A DNA stretch of 64,000 bases from Treponema sp. (GTDB taxonomy: Bacteria; Spirochaetota; Spirochaetia; Treponematales; Treponemataceae). The DNA is taken from positions 1-64,000 of the forward strand of contig JAFZLA010000002.1 in NCBI GenBank assembly GCA_017551705.1, written 5' to 3'. Below, piece by piece: positions 15,009 to 23,846 of this stretch (position 1 is the first letter of the stretch; each line of letters starts with the position of its first letter). The notes under the pieces were generated by a model that ran no database searches, had not been told where the DNA came from, and saw nothing but the letters and a program-made list of their open reading frames with translations. The position numbers and the translations under genes are program-made.

Positions 15009-17750
15009 ATGGCGGCATTTTTGTACACAATCATCATTTATCCCCTGTATTTATTGATAGAAGTCATATACAAAATTTTTCATAAAGTCGCGGGAAGCGA
15101 GGGCCTTGCGGTCATCGGAGTGAGCGTCGGCATTACCCTTTTGTGCCTGCCCCTTTACGCGGTGGCGGAACATTGGCAGCAAGTTGAGCGCGACGTTCAA
15201 AAAAAAATGAAGGCCGGCCTTGACCGCATCAAAAAAACATTTGTCGGCGACGAGCGCTACATGATGACGCAAACCTTTTACAAGCAGCATCATTACAGTC
15301 CGATTATGGCCTTGCGCTCGTCATTCGGGCTCTTGATACAAATACCTTTTTTTATGGCCGCCTACCAATTTTTGTCGGGCTTGGAAGCGATAAAAGGCGT
15401 CTCCTTTTTGTTCATAAGGGACATGGGAGCGCCCGACGCCACCTTCCATATCGGAAACTTTCCGGTCAACGTTCTGCCAATCGCGATGACGCTGATAAAC
15501 ATGGCGGCGGGAATTGTCTACACAAAGGGCCTTGCCGCGCGGGAAAAAATCCAAGTTCACGGAATGGCGGTAATCTTCCTTGCCATTTTGTACAACTCTC
15601 CGTCGGGCCTTGTCTTGTACTGGACGATGAACAACGTCTTTAGCCTTGTAAAGAACGTCTTTTACAAATTAAAGAATCCGCTTAAAACTTTTTGGCTTTG
15701 CTCTTGCGCCATTTGCGCGGCGGCCGCGGTTTACATAATCTTTTTGTTTGAGGCCAAGGCCGCCTACAAGATGGCCTTTTGCGCCTTGCTTGCGCTAGTG
15801 TTTGCCGCCCCCCTTTTTGTCAAGGCGGCCAAAAAACTTTTGGACACAAGGCTCCTTCCCCTTGTTGAGCAAAAGGCCGCCAGAAATTCAATTTTTGTTT
15901 TGTCTTGCGTCTTGCTGGCGATTTTGTTTGGCCTTATGGTTCCAACGTCGCTGATTTCTTCATCCGCTTCCGAGTTCGCAGGAATCGGAAAGCACCCCAA
16001 TCCCTTTTGGTACATAGGGAACACCGCCCTGCAAGCCGCCGCCATTTTTTTGTTTTGGTTTACGTGCGTATATCTTTTGTTCAGCAAAAAAGTCCAGGCC
16101 TTGATGGCCGCCGGAACTGCGGCGCTTTCGTTTGCCGCGCTTTTAAACGCGTATCCCTTTATGTTAAAGTACGGAGACATATCTGCCTCGCTGGGATTTT
16201 TGGCGGCGGCGGATTTTAGGTCAGTTTCCGTCATTTCGCTTTTGAACTTGGCGGCCATTTTTGCGGCGGCGCTTTTGACAATTCTTTTGGTCAAAGCAAA
16301 GAACGCGCTGGCCTATATTTTGGCGGTTTTGTCTTTGGCTTGCGCGATTATAACAGGCTTTAACGCAAGCGCGATTCAAAAGGAATACAAGGCTTTCATG
16401 GCAGCCTCCCAAAGCCAAAAAAAAGACGCGGAGCTAAAGCCGATTTTCCGCCTTTCAAAAAATCACCCAAACGTCATTCTAATAATGCTTGACCGCGCGC
16501 AAGGACAATTCTTTGAGGAAAACCTTGCGGAAGCCCCGAAACTTTCAGAACAGTTCAGCGGCTTTGTCTTTTACGACAACGCGCTGGCCTTTAACGGCCA
16601 CACCTTTTTTGGAGCCCCGCCCCTTTTTGGAGGCTACGAATACGCCGCCGACAAAATGCAGGCGCGCGCAAAGCAAGGCGTTCCTACAAAAGACCAAATC
16701 AACCAAAGCCAGCTGGCGCTTCCAAGAATTTTCAACGAGCAGCTTGGCTATTGGGCCAGCGTCAACGACCCTGTTTGGGTAAACTCAAACACTTTTTGCG
16801 ACCTTTCGTTCCTAAAAGGCTACGACATACAGGGCAACGAAACAATCGGCGCCTACACACAACAGTGGTACAAGGCCCACCCAGAGTCGAGCGGCTTGGA
16901 CACAACCGAAGAAATTTTGAAGCGCAACCTTCTCTTCTTTAGCTTGTTCCGCTGTTCCCCCATTTGCCTTAGGGAAGCGGTTTACAACAACGGAACGTAT
17001 TTCAACACAAAAGAAAACGTAAAGGACGCAAAGACAGTCATAGACAACTATTCGGTCTTGGACTTTATGCCAGAGCTTACGCAAGTTGAGCAAACGGAAA
17101 ACGGCTCCTTTGTAAGCCTTATGAACGAATTGTCCCACGAAAACTTTTTCCTTGAGGCGCCAGACTACAAGCCCGTGTCAAAGCCGCAAAACCACGGAAC
17201 TTCAAAATTCAAGGACAACGCGTCATACCACACGCAAATGGCCGCGCTAAAGCTTTTGGGAAAATGGATGGACTACCTTAAAGAGCAAGGAATATACGAC
17301 AACACCCGCATCGTGATAACCGCGGACCACGGCGGCGTGGGAACAGAGGACGACATGGAGGCCGACCCGGACTTGGACGCCCGCATTTCGCCAAAGACCC
17401 ACAAACGCTATTCGGGCCGCGGCCACTACCACCCCTTGTTTTTGTTCAAGGACTTTGGCGCGCGCGGGCCCCTAAGCAAAAAGCCTGACTTTATGACCAC
17501 CGCGGATTCCGCCTCGCTCCTGTTGAGCGGCCTTATAGAAAAGCCTGTGAACCCCTATACAAAGCAAGAAATTCCCTTAGACACCCGGCCCCTAAAGCAA
17601 AACGGCGTAATAATCACCACAAGCGACCGCCACAGGCCCACATACCACAAGGATCCATGCCAGTTTGACATCCGCGACGACGAATGGTGGCTTGTAAAGG
17701 ACAACATTTTCAAGGCCTCCTCCTGGACCCAAGTGGAAGCAACAAAGTAG
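15009..17750 (+). CDS. YidC/Oxa1-like core fused to sulfatase-superfamily domain (copy A)
   Basis: 913 residues. Residues about 1-225 align with the five-helix YidC/Oxa1 core: SSFGLLIQIPFFMAAYQF matches the central helix, and NSPSGLVLYWTMNN the last one. The arginine that YidC carries in its first core helix is missing (GITLLCLPLYAVAEHW). About seven further membrane helices follow (230-460). The C-terminal 480-913 is an alkaline-phosphatase/sulfatase-type domain: NVILIMLDRAQ, NGHTFFGAPPLFGGYEYA (candidate nucleophile Thr), VITADHGG and GHYHPLFLFKDF (metal sites), outside the membrane. The family includes lipoteichoic-acid synthases and phosphoethanolamine transferases. A membrane phospho-transfer role is inferred. 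ATG at 15009 has GGGAG upstream. Confidence 0.8.
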   Translation: MAAFLYTIIIYPLYLLIEVIYKIFHKVAGSEGLAVIGVSVGITLLCLPLYAVAEHWQQVERDVQKKMKAGLDRIKKTFVGDERYMMTQTFYKQHHYSPIMALRSSFGLLIQIPFFMAAYQFLSGLEAIKGVSFLFIRDMGAPDATFHIGNFPVNVLPIAMTLINMAAGIVYTKGLAAREKIQVHGMAVIFLAILYNSPSGLVLYWTMNNVFSLVKNVFYKLKNPLKTFWLCSCAICAAAAVYIIFLFEAKAAYKMAFCALLALVFAAPLFVKAAKKLLDTRLLPLVEQKAARNSIFVLSCVLLAILFGLMVPTSLISSSASEFAGIGKHPNPFWYIGNTALQAAAIFLFWFTCVYLLFSKKVQALMAAGTAALSFAALLNAYPFMLKYGDISASLGFLAAADFRSVSVISLLNLAAIFAAALLTILLVKAKNALAYILAVLSLACAIITGFNASAIQKEYKAFMAASQSQKKDAELKPIFRLSKNHPNVILIMLDRAQGQFFEENLAEAPKLSEQFSGFVFYDNALAFNGHTFFGAPPLFGGYEYAADKMQARAKQGVPTKDQINQSQLALPRIFNEQLGYWASVNDPVWVNSNTFCDLSFLKGYDIQGNETIGAYTQQWYKAHPESSGLDTTEEILKRNLLFFSLFRCSPICLREAVYNNGTYFNTKENVKDAKTVIDNYSVLDFMPELTQVEQTENGSFVSLMNELSHENFFLEAPDYKPVSKPQNHGTSKFKDNASYHTQMAALKLLGKWMDYLKEQGIYDNTRIVITADHGGVGTEDDMEADPDLDARISPKTHKRYSGRGHYHPLFLFKDFGARGPLSKKPDFMTTADSASLLLSGLIEKPVNPYTKQEIPLDTRPLKQNGVIITTSDRHRPTYHKDPCQFDIRDDEWWLVKDNIFKASSWTQVEATK

Positions 17751-17866
17751 CGTCTTAAGGACGCGGCGAAACCGCTCGAAAAATACAATCAATGTCTTTT
17801 AATCAATAACACGAGCGGCGGGCGGCAATTGACTAAAGGCCCCGATGTCGATAAAATTACTATAAT

Positions 17867-20608
17867 ATGGCATCGCTTATTTACACGCTCGTCATCTACC
17901 CGCTTTATCTTATTATAGAAGTAATTTACCGTCTTTTTCTAAAAATAACGTCAAACATAGGCCTTTCTGTCATCGGAGTCAGCGTAGGCATAACGCTCTT
18001 GTGCCTGCCCCTTTACGCGGTGGCCGAACATTGGCAGCAGGTGGAACGGGACAAGCAAAAAGGCATGAAGGGCGACCTTGACCACATAAAGGACGCCTTT
18101 AGCGGCGACGAGCGCTACATGATGACCCAAGCCTATTACCGAGAAAACCACTACAGCCCGATTATGGCCCTGCGCTCGTCATTTGGGCTTTTGATACAAG
18201 TGCCGTTTTTTATGGCGGCCTACCAGTTTTTGTCGCAATTGGAAACGCTAAAAGGAGTGTCCTTTTTGTTCATCAGGGACATGGGCGTTCCTGACGCGAC
18301 TTTCCATATTGGAAGCTTTCCGGTGAACGTTCTGCCCATCGCGATGACGCTGATAAACATGGTTGCCGGCGCCATATACACAAAGGGCTTGGCCGCCCGC
18401 GAAAAAATCCAAGTTCACGGAATGGCGGTAATCTTTCTTGCCATTTTGTACAACTCGCCGTCGGGCCTTGTCCTTTACTGGACGATGAACAACGTATTCA
18501 GCCTTGTAAAGAACATCTTTTACAAGCTCAAGAATCCGCTCAAGGTCTTTTGGATTTGCGCAAGCCTTGTATGCCTTTTTGGCGTGGCTTACATAAACTT
18601 TTTCTTTGAAGCTAAAAAAATATACAAGGCGGCTTTTACAGGCTTGCTTGTCTTGGTCTTGGTTTCGCCGCTTTTTGTCAAGGGCGCCCAAAAGCTCTTG
18701 GACACAGTTCTTTCTCCCTTGGTCCAAAACAAAAAGGAGCGGCGGGGGCTTTTCTTTGTTTCGGCGATTTTGCTTTTTGTTCTATTTGGACTTGCAATTC
18801 CTTCTTCATTGATTTCTTCTTCCGCCGCGGAATTTACGGGACTTGGCGGCCACGACTCGCCCTTTTATTACATCGGCAACACAGCGCTGCAAGCCGCCGC
18901 GATATTTTTGTTTTGGTTCCCCTGCGTCTACTTTTTGTTCAACAAGAAGGTTCAGGCGCTGATGGCTGCGGGCGCGGCGTTTTTGGCGGTAGCGGCCCTG
19001 CTCAACGCCTACCCCTTTATGCTGCGCTACGGCGACATTTCCGCCTCGCTAACATTCCTAAACATAACTGACTTTAAGTCCTTGTCGCCGGTCTCCTTGC
19101 TCAACTTGTTCGCGCTCGCGGCGGCCGCGGTTTTGTGCGCGCTTTCGTTCAAAATTAAAAAGGTGAACGTCTTGGGAAGCGCGGCCTTGGTAGTTTGCTT
19201 GGCGCTTGCGGGAAGCTTTGTGGCCAACGCAATTTCAATTCAAAAGAACAGCTCCGAAGCCTTGGCCGCGGCGCAAAAGCAGCAAGGAAAGGTCGAGCTA
19301 AAGCCAATCTACCATCTTTCAAAGAATCATCCGAACGTAATATTGATGATGCTGGACAGGGCCACGGCCGCCAAAGTTCAGGAAATATTTAACGAAGCCC
19401 CTGAGTTGACAGAACAATACACAGGCTTTGTCTTTTACGACAACGCGGCGGCCTTTAACGGCCACACGCTTTTGGGAGCTCCGGCGCTTTTTGGAGGCTA
19501 CGAATACGCTCCGGCCCAAATGCAAAGGCGCAAGGACGTCACAAGGCAGCAAAAGGTCAACGAGTCCCAGCTTGTCCTTGCCCGCATATTCAACGAAACG
19601 CTTGGCTACAAGGCCAGCGTCAACGACCCCACTTGGATAAACTCAAGCAACTACTGCGACCTTTCGTTCTTGCAAGGCTACGACATAGACGGCCACCAGA
19701 CAATCGGAACATACACCCAGCAGTGGTACAAGACCCACCCCGAGTCGGCGGGCTTGGATTCCACCGAAGAAATCTTAAAGCGAAACCTTTTGTTCTTTAG
19801 CCTTTTTAGATGCTCCCCCATCTGCCTTAGGGAAGCGATTTATTTGAACGGAACGTATTTTAATTCCAAAGAGGACATTCGCGACGCAAAAAAAATCATC
19901 GACAACTATTCCGCCTTGGACTTTTTGCCCCAGCTTACCGACATTCAGGAAACAAAAAGCGGCTCCTATACAAGCATACTGAACGAAATGACCCACGACG
20001 ACTTTTTCTTTGAGGCGCCTGACTACGTTCCGTCAAAGACTCCCAAAAACAGGGGAACGTCAAAATACAAGGACGACGGAACATACCACACGCAAATGGC
20101 GGCCTTTAAGCGCGTCGGAGCGTGGCTTGACTGGCTAAAGAAAAACGGTGTCTACGACAACACCCGAATAATCATAGCGTCAGACCACGGCGGAAACGGC
20201 AGCGAAGATTGCATGGAGCCCGACGCGGCGCTGGACTCAAAGCTGGCGGGCATTTCTTACAGAGGCCGCGGCCACTACCACCCGCTCTTTATGTTCAAGG
20301 ACTTTAACGCAAAAGGACCTCTTGTCTTGGACCAAACATTCATGACCAACGCCGACGCGGCCTCGCTGCTTTTGCGGGGACTTTTGGACAAGCCGGTAAA
20401 CCCCTTTACCCAAAAAGAAATTCCGCTTGACACCCGCCCCTTAAAAAAGGACGGAGTCATAATAACCACTTGCGACAAACACTTGCCGCACGCGCACAAA
20501 GACCCCTATTTGTTTGACATAAAGAAAAACGAATGGTGGCTTGTCCGCGACAACATATTCAAAGCGTCTTCTTGGACTCAAATCGAGCCGCCGGAAGGAA
20601 CAAGATAA
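17867..20608 (+). CDS. YidC/Oxa1-like core fused to sulfatase-superfamily domain (copy B)
   Basis: 913 residues, exactly as long as copy A and near-identical in the YidC-like part, diverging more in the middle helices. The same landmarks occur: ALRSSFGLLIQVPFFMAAYQ, NSPSGLVLYWTMNN, NVILMMLDRAT, NGHTLLGAPALFGGYEYA, IASDHGGNG, GHYHPLFMFKDF. It is a tandem duplicate 116 bases after copy A. No SD precedes the ATG; TATAAT touches the start codon but is too close to be its -10. Translation start is fixed by alignment to copy A. It lies directly before the nucleotidyltransferase-aminotransferase gene. Confidence 0.8.
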   Translation: MASLIYTLVIYPLYLIIEVIYRLFLKITSNIGLSVIGVSVGITLLCLPLYAVAEHWQQVERDKQKGMKGDLDHIKDAFSGDERYMMTQAYYRENHYSPIMALRSSFGLLIQVPFFMAAYQFLSQLETLKGVSFLFIRDMGVPDATFHIGSFPVNVLPIAMTLINMVAGAIYTKGLAAREKIQVHGMAVIFLAILYNSPSGLVLYWTMNNVFSLVKNIFYKLKNPLKVFWICASLVCLFGVAYINFFFEAKKIYKAAFTGLLVLVLVSPLFVKGAQKLLDTVLSPLVQNKKERRGLFFVSAILLFVLFGLAIPSSLISSSAAEFTGLGGHDSPFYYIGNTALQAAAIFLFWFPCVYFLFNKKVQALMAAGAAFLAVAALLNAYPFMLRYGDISASLTFLNITDFKSLSPVSLLNLFALAAAAVLCALSFKIKKVNVLGSAALVVCLALAGSFVANAISIQKNSSEALAAAQKQQGKVELKPIYHLSKNHPNVILMMLDRATAAKVQEIFNEAPELTEQYTGFVFYDNAAAFNGHTLLGAPALFGGYEYAPAQMQRRKDVTRQQKVNESQLVLARIFNETLGYKASVNDPTWINSSNYCDLSFLQGYDIDGHQTIGTYTQQWYKTHPESAGLDSTEEILKRNLLFFSLFRCSPICLREAIYLNGTYFNSKEDIRDAKKIIDNYSALDFLPQLTDIQETKSGSYTSILNEMTHDDFFFEAPDYVPSKTPKNRGTSKYKDDGTYHTQMAAFKRVGAWLDWLKKNGVYDNTRIIIASDHGGNGSEDCMEPDAALDSKLAGISYRGRGHYHPLFMFKDFNAKGPLVLDQTFMTNADAASLLLRGLLDKPVNPFTQKEIPLDTRPLKKDGVIITTCDKHLPHAHKDPYLFDIKKNEWWLVRDNIFKASSWTQIEPPEGTR

Positions 20609-20625
20609 AAGGAGGCAGTTGCCTT

Positions 20626-22602
20626 ATGACAGAACAGGAATTTGACTATTTGATGGCCGCGCGCAAAAAGCAAGACCTTTCCGCTTTCAAGCAAGAAACG
20701 GTCCAGAGCTGCCAAAAGGCGGGCTGGATAGACGGAGCAAAAGTCACCGAAAAGGGAATGGAAGCTTTAAAGCCCTACAAGGTTGATAACGCGATAATCA
20801 TGGCCGCAGGCCGCAGTCGCCGCTGCATGCCCCTTTCCAACTACCTTCCCAAAGGACTTTTTGAAATAAAGGGCGACACGATGGTGGAGCGCCAAATCAA
20901 GCAGCTGCGCGACGCTGGCGTCAAGCAAATCATCATCGTCGTTGGCTACCTTAAAGAAAAATATTACGAGATGGCAAAAAAATACCCCGACCTGATCGTA
21001 ATCGACAACACCGAATGGGAAGAAAAAAACAACATCTCTTCCCTCTACGCGGCCAAAGACTATCTTAAAAACTCGTACGTCTGCTGCAGCGACAACTGGT
21101 TCGCGCACAACGTTTACAGCGACTATGTCTACGACTCCTACTACGCGGCCAAGTTCTCCGACGAGTTCATCAACGAAGACTGCGTAAAGGCCTTTGACAA
21201 AAACGGCTATATGCGCGAAGTAAAGCGCGGCGGCGAAAAAAGCTGGTACATTATCGGCGAATCTTTTTGGCGCAAAGACTTTTCGGACAAGTTCAAGGAG
21301 CTGATGGTAAAAGAGTACTACGACCCCGAGATGAAGTACATGCTTTGGGACCACTTTTACGCAAAGCACATCGACGTCCTTAACATGAAAATCCGAAAGA
21401 CCGACGACAAGGAATGCAAGGAATTTGACACAACCGAAGAAATCATAGAATTCAACCCGTCGTTCAAGGAATTTGTGAACCAGTTCTTCCAAGAGGAAGA
21501 ATTTGTAAACAACACCCAGCGCATCCAGTACCTTTCAAACTACACCGACGTAAAGCAATACTCCGTGGTTGGAACGGAACAAACAACCGGCCGCATGCAC
21601 GTAAACGAAAACCTTTTTGGAGCAAGCCCCAAGGCGCTGGAAGTATTCCACAACGCCACGATGCAAGACCTTTGCTTTTACGACCTGACCCGCGAAGACG
21701 AGCTTGCCGTCGAGCTTAGCAAAGAGCTTGACATTCCTACGGACAAAATTTTTATCCACTCGGGCTCAAGCGACGTGATAAAGACAATCATGACGCTGGT
21801 CTTGAACAGGGACGACACAGTCTTGATTTCTTCGCCTGCGTGGAACTATTACAAGTCGGTAATCGAGCTGCATTTTGCCAAGGCCGCCTACTACGACGTG
21901 GTTCCTGGAAAGACTTCTTACATCTTTGACGTAAAGGGCCTTTTGGCTGCGGCAAAAAAGGCAAAGCCGCGCATCATCGTAATCACTACTCCCCACAACC
22001 CGACAGGCGCGGTGATGAGCCAGGCGGACTTGGAAAAGGTAATCAAGCAAAACCCAGGCTCGCTTGTAATCGTTGACGAAGCCTATTACGGAATGGGAGA
22101 CGCCAAGCTTGACGTCCGCCGCCTTTTGGAAACTTACAACAACGTGGTCTTTTGCCGAACCTTCTCAAAGCTTTACGGCTTGGCCGGAGCGCGCATAGGC
22201 TACGGACTTTGCGCCCCGATGGCAAAGCAAGTGTTCAAGCTGGACCTAAACCCCTTCCGCGTTTCAAACCTAGGGCGCAAGGCGGCGGTGGCGGCTCTGC
22301 GCGACAAAAAATACTACAACGCGCTTGTAAAAAAGCTGGACACCGCCCGCTCAGGCTTTATAACAAACATGAACAAGCTCAAGGGAGTCAAGGCCTTTAA
22401 GAGCGCGGCAAACTTTGTGTTTGTCCACTTTGACAACAAGATTGACACGCAGGCGCTCAAGGACTACTTGGCGGCCAACGGAATCCTTACCCGCTTGTGG
22501 ACGGAGAAAGGCCAGCTTGCCATGCGCGTCACGGTGGCGCCCAAAGTTTGGATGGACAAGGCCTACAAGCTTATCGCGGCGTTCTTGAAGGGCAAAAAAT
22601 AA
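20626..22602 (+). CDS. LicC-like nucleotidyltransferase fused to PLP aminotransferase
   Basis: 658 residues. Residues 1-50 form a small helical lead (MTEQEFDYLMAARKKQDLSA). About 53-290 is a LicC/PntC-type nucleotidyltransferase: NAIIMAAGRSRRCMPLSNY, LPKGLFEIKGDTMVERQI, EEKNNISSLYAA. About 310-655 is a fold-type I aminotransferase of the HisC/CobD group: ITTPHNPTGAV, VIVDEAYYG, and RTFSKLYGLAGARIGYG with the PLP lysine. Such a fusion (PntC with a transaminase) is known in T. denticola phosphonate synthesis, but no pepM or ppd is in this window. It may instead make and CDP-activate a phosphorylated amino alcohol, by CobD-like decarboxylation (inference). GGAGG lies 10 bases upstream; TAATG couples it to the next gene. 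Confidence 0.82.
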   Translation: MTEQEFDYLMAARKKQDLSAFKQETVQSCQKAGWIDGAKVTEKGMEALKPYKVDNAIIMAAGRSRRCMPLSNYLPKGLFEIKGDTMVERQIKQLRDAGVKQIIIVVGYLKEKYYEMAKKYPDLIVIDNTEWEEKNNISSLYAAKDYLKNSYVCCSDNWFAHNVYSDYVYDSYYAAKFSDEFINEDCVKAFDKNGYMREVKRGGEKSWYIIGESFWRKDFSDKFKELMVKEYYDPEMKYMLWDHFYAKHIDVLNMKIRKTDDKECKEFDTTEEIIEFNPSFKEFVNQFFQEEEFVNNTQRIQYLSNYTDVKQYSVVGTEQTTGRMHVNENLFGASPKALEVFHNATMQDLCFYDLTREDELAVELSKELDIPTDKIFIHSGSSDVIKTIMTLVLNRDDTVLISSPAWNYYKSVIELHFAKAAYYDVVPGKTSYIFDVKGLLAAAKKAKPRIIVITTPHNPTGAVMSQADLEKVIKQNPGSLVIVDEAYYGMGDAKLDVRRLLETYNNVVFCRTFSKLYGLAGARIGYGLCAPMAKQVFKLDLNPFRVSNLGRKAAVAALRDKKYYNALVKKLDTARSGFITNMNKLKGVKAFKSAANFVFVHFDNKIDTQALKDYLAANGILTRLWTEKGQLAMRVTVAPKVWMDKAYKLIAAFLKGKK

Positions 22603-23846
22603 TGGCGCTTTTATACATCGATCCCGGCACGGGCAGCATGCTGTTTTCTATTCTCATCGGAGCCTTTGCAACGCTCTTCTTTTTGTTCAAGGCTTTTTGG
22701 CTAAAGATAAAACTGTTTTTTAGCGCAGACAAAAAGTCCATAAAAGAAGACAAGAGCTACAAAAAATACGTGATTTACTGCGAGGACAAGCGCTATTGGA
22801 CTGTCTTTAAGCCCATACTGGACGAATTTGAAGCGCGACAGATTCCGATAACCTACTACACCTCCTCAAAGGACGACGGCGTTTTTGGCCAGAACTACAA
22901 GTTTGTCCAAGCCGAATTTATCGGCGAAGGAAACACCGCCTACGCAAAGCTGAATCTTTTGAGCGCGGGAATCGTAGTTATGTCAACTCCGGGCCTGGAC
23001 GTATACCAGCTAAAGCGCAGCAAGAACGTCAAGCATTACAGCCACATCTTCCACTCGCCCACCGACTCTTCGATGTACCGCTTGTTCGGCCTTGACTTTT
23101 TTGACTCGGTCTTGATGACAGGCGACTACCAGGCCGACGACATCCGCTTTTTGGAGGAACTGCGCGGCATAAACAAAAAGGACTTGGTCACCGTGGGCTG
23201 CACGTATCTTGATTTGCTCAAGGAACGAATCAAGGAACTGCCCAAAGAGGAAAACCATCAGTTCACCGTCTTGGTCAGCCCCACATGGGGAAAGAGCGGA
23301 CTTTTGACCCTTTACGGCGAGCGGCTTTTGGACCCGCTTGTAGCCTCGGGCTTTAAGGTAATCATCCGCCCCCACCCCCAGTCAAAAATCTCCGAAAGAG
23401 AAATGCTTGACCGCCTTAACGCGCGCTACAAGGACGCTGCCAACGTGGAATGGAACTACGACCGCGACAACATTTACTGCCTTAACAAGGCGGACATAAT
23501 GATAAGCGACTTTTCGGGAATCATATTCGACTACGCCTTTTTGTTCGACAAGCCGGTCATCTACGCCAACGCGCAAATGGACCTAAAGCCTTACGACGCT
23601 TGGTACATAAAGCACGAGCTGTGGGAAGTGGCCACCCTGCATAAAATGGGCATTCCCATCAACGAGGCCGACTTTGCCAACATCAAGGACGTAATCCAAA
23701 AAGCCTCGGACAGTCCCGCCCTAAAGGCCGCCCGCGACCAAGCAAAGGCCGAATCCTGGCAACACATCGGCCAGGCCGGAAAGAGAGCGGCGGAGTTTAT
23801 GATTGGGGTTGTGGAAGAGAGTAAAGATACAAGGAGCGAAAAATGA
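22602..23846 (+). CDS. CDP-glycerol glycerophosphotransferase-like protein (TagF/TagB family), copy 1
   Basis: 414 residues. An N-terminal membrane anchor with MALLYIDPGTGSMLFSILIG precedes a GT-B type domain. Family landmarks: SHIFHSPTD (position of the first catalytic histidine), VLVSPTWGKSGLL, IIRPHPQS (second catalytic histidine region) and MISDFSGIIFDYAFLF. TagF-type enzymes move glycerol-phosphate or ribitol-phosphate from CDP donors to teichoic acid chains. Here the donor is probably the product of the coupled upstream nucleotidyltransferase (inference). It starts inside the previous stop (TAATG) and overlaps the next gene by 4 bases. Confidence 0.85.
   Translation: MALLYIDPGTGSMLFSILIGAFATLFFLFKAFWLKIKLFFSADKKSIKEDKSYKKYVIYCEDKRYWTVFKPILDEFEARQIPITYYTSSKDDGVFGQNYKFVQAEFIGEGNTAYAKLNLLSAGIVVMSTPGLDVYQLKRSKNVKHYSHIFHSPTDSSMYRLFGLDFFDSVLMTGDYQADDIRFLEELRGINKKDLVTVGCTYLDLLKERIKELPKEENHQFTVLVSPTWGKSGLLTLYGERLLDPLVASGFKVIIRPHPQSKISEREMLDRLNARYKDAANVEWNYDRDNIYCLNKADIMISDFSGIIFDYAFLFDKPVIYANAQMDLKPYDAWYIKHELWEVATLHKMGIPINEADFANIKDVIQKASDSPALKAARDQAKAESWQHIGQAGKRAAEFMIGVVEESKDTRSEK

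Noticed and set aside
17858-17866. TATAAT immediately before the ATG of YidC-sulfatase copy B as its promoter
   Set aside because: It touches the start codon and no -35 lies at 16-18 bases, so transcription would begin inside the gene; read-through from copy A is at least as likely.
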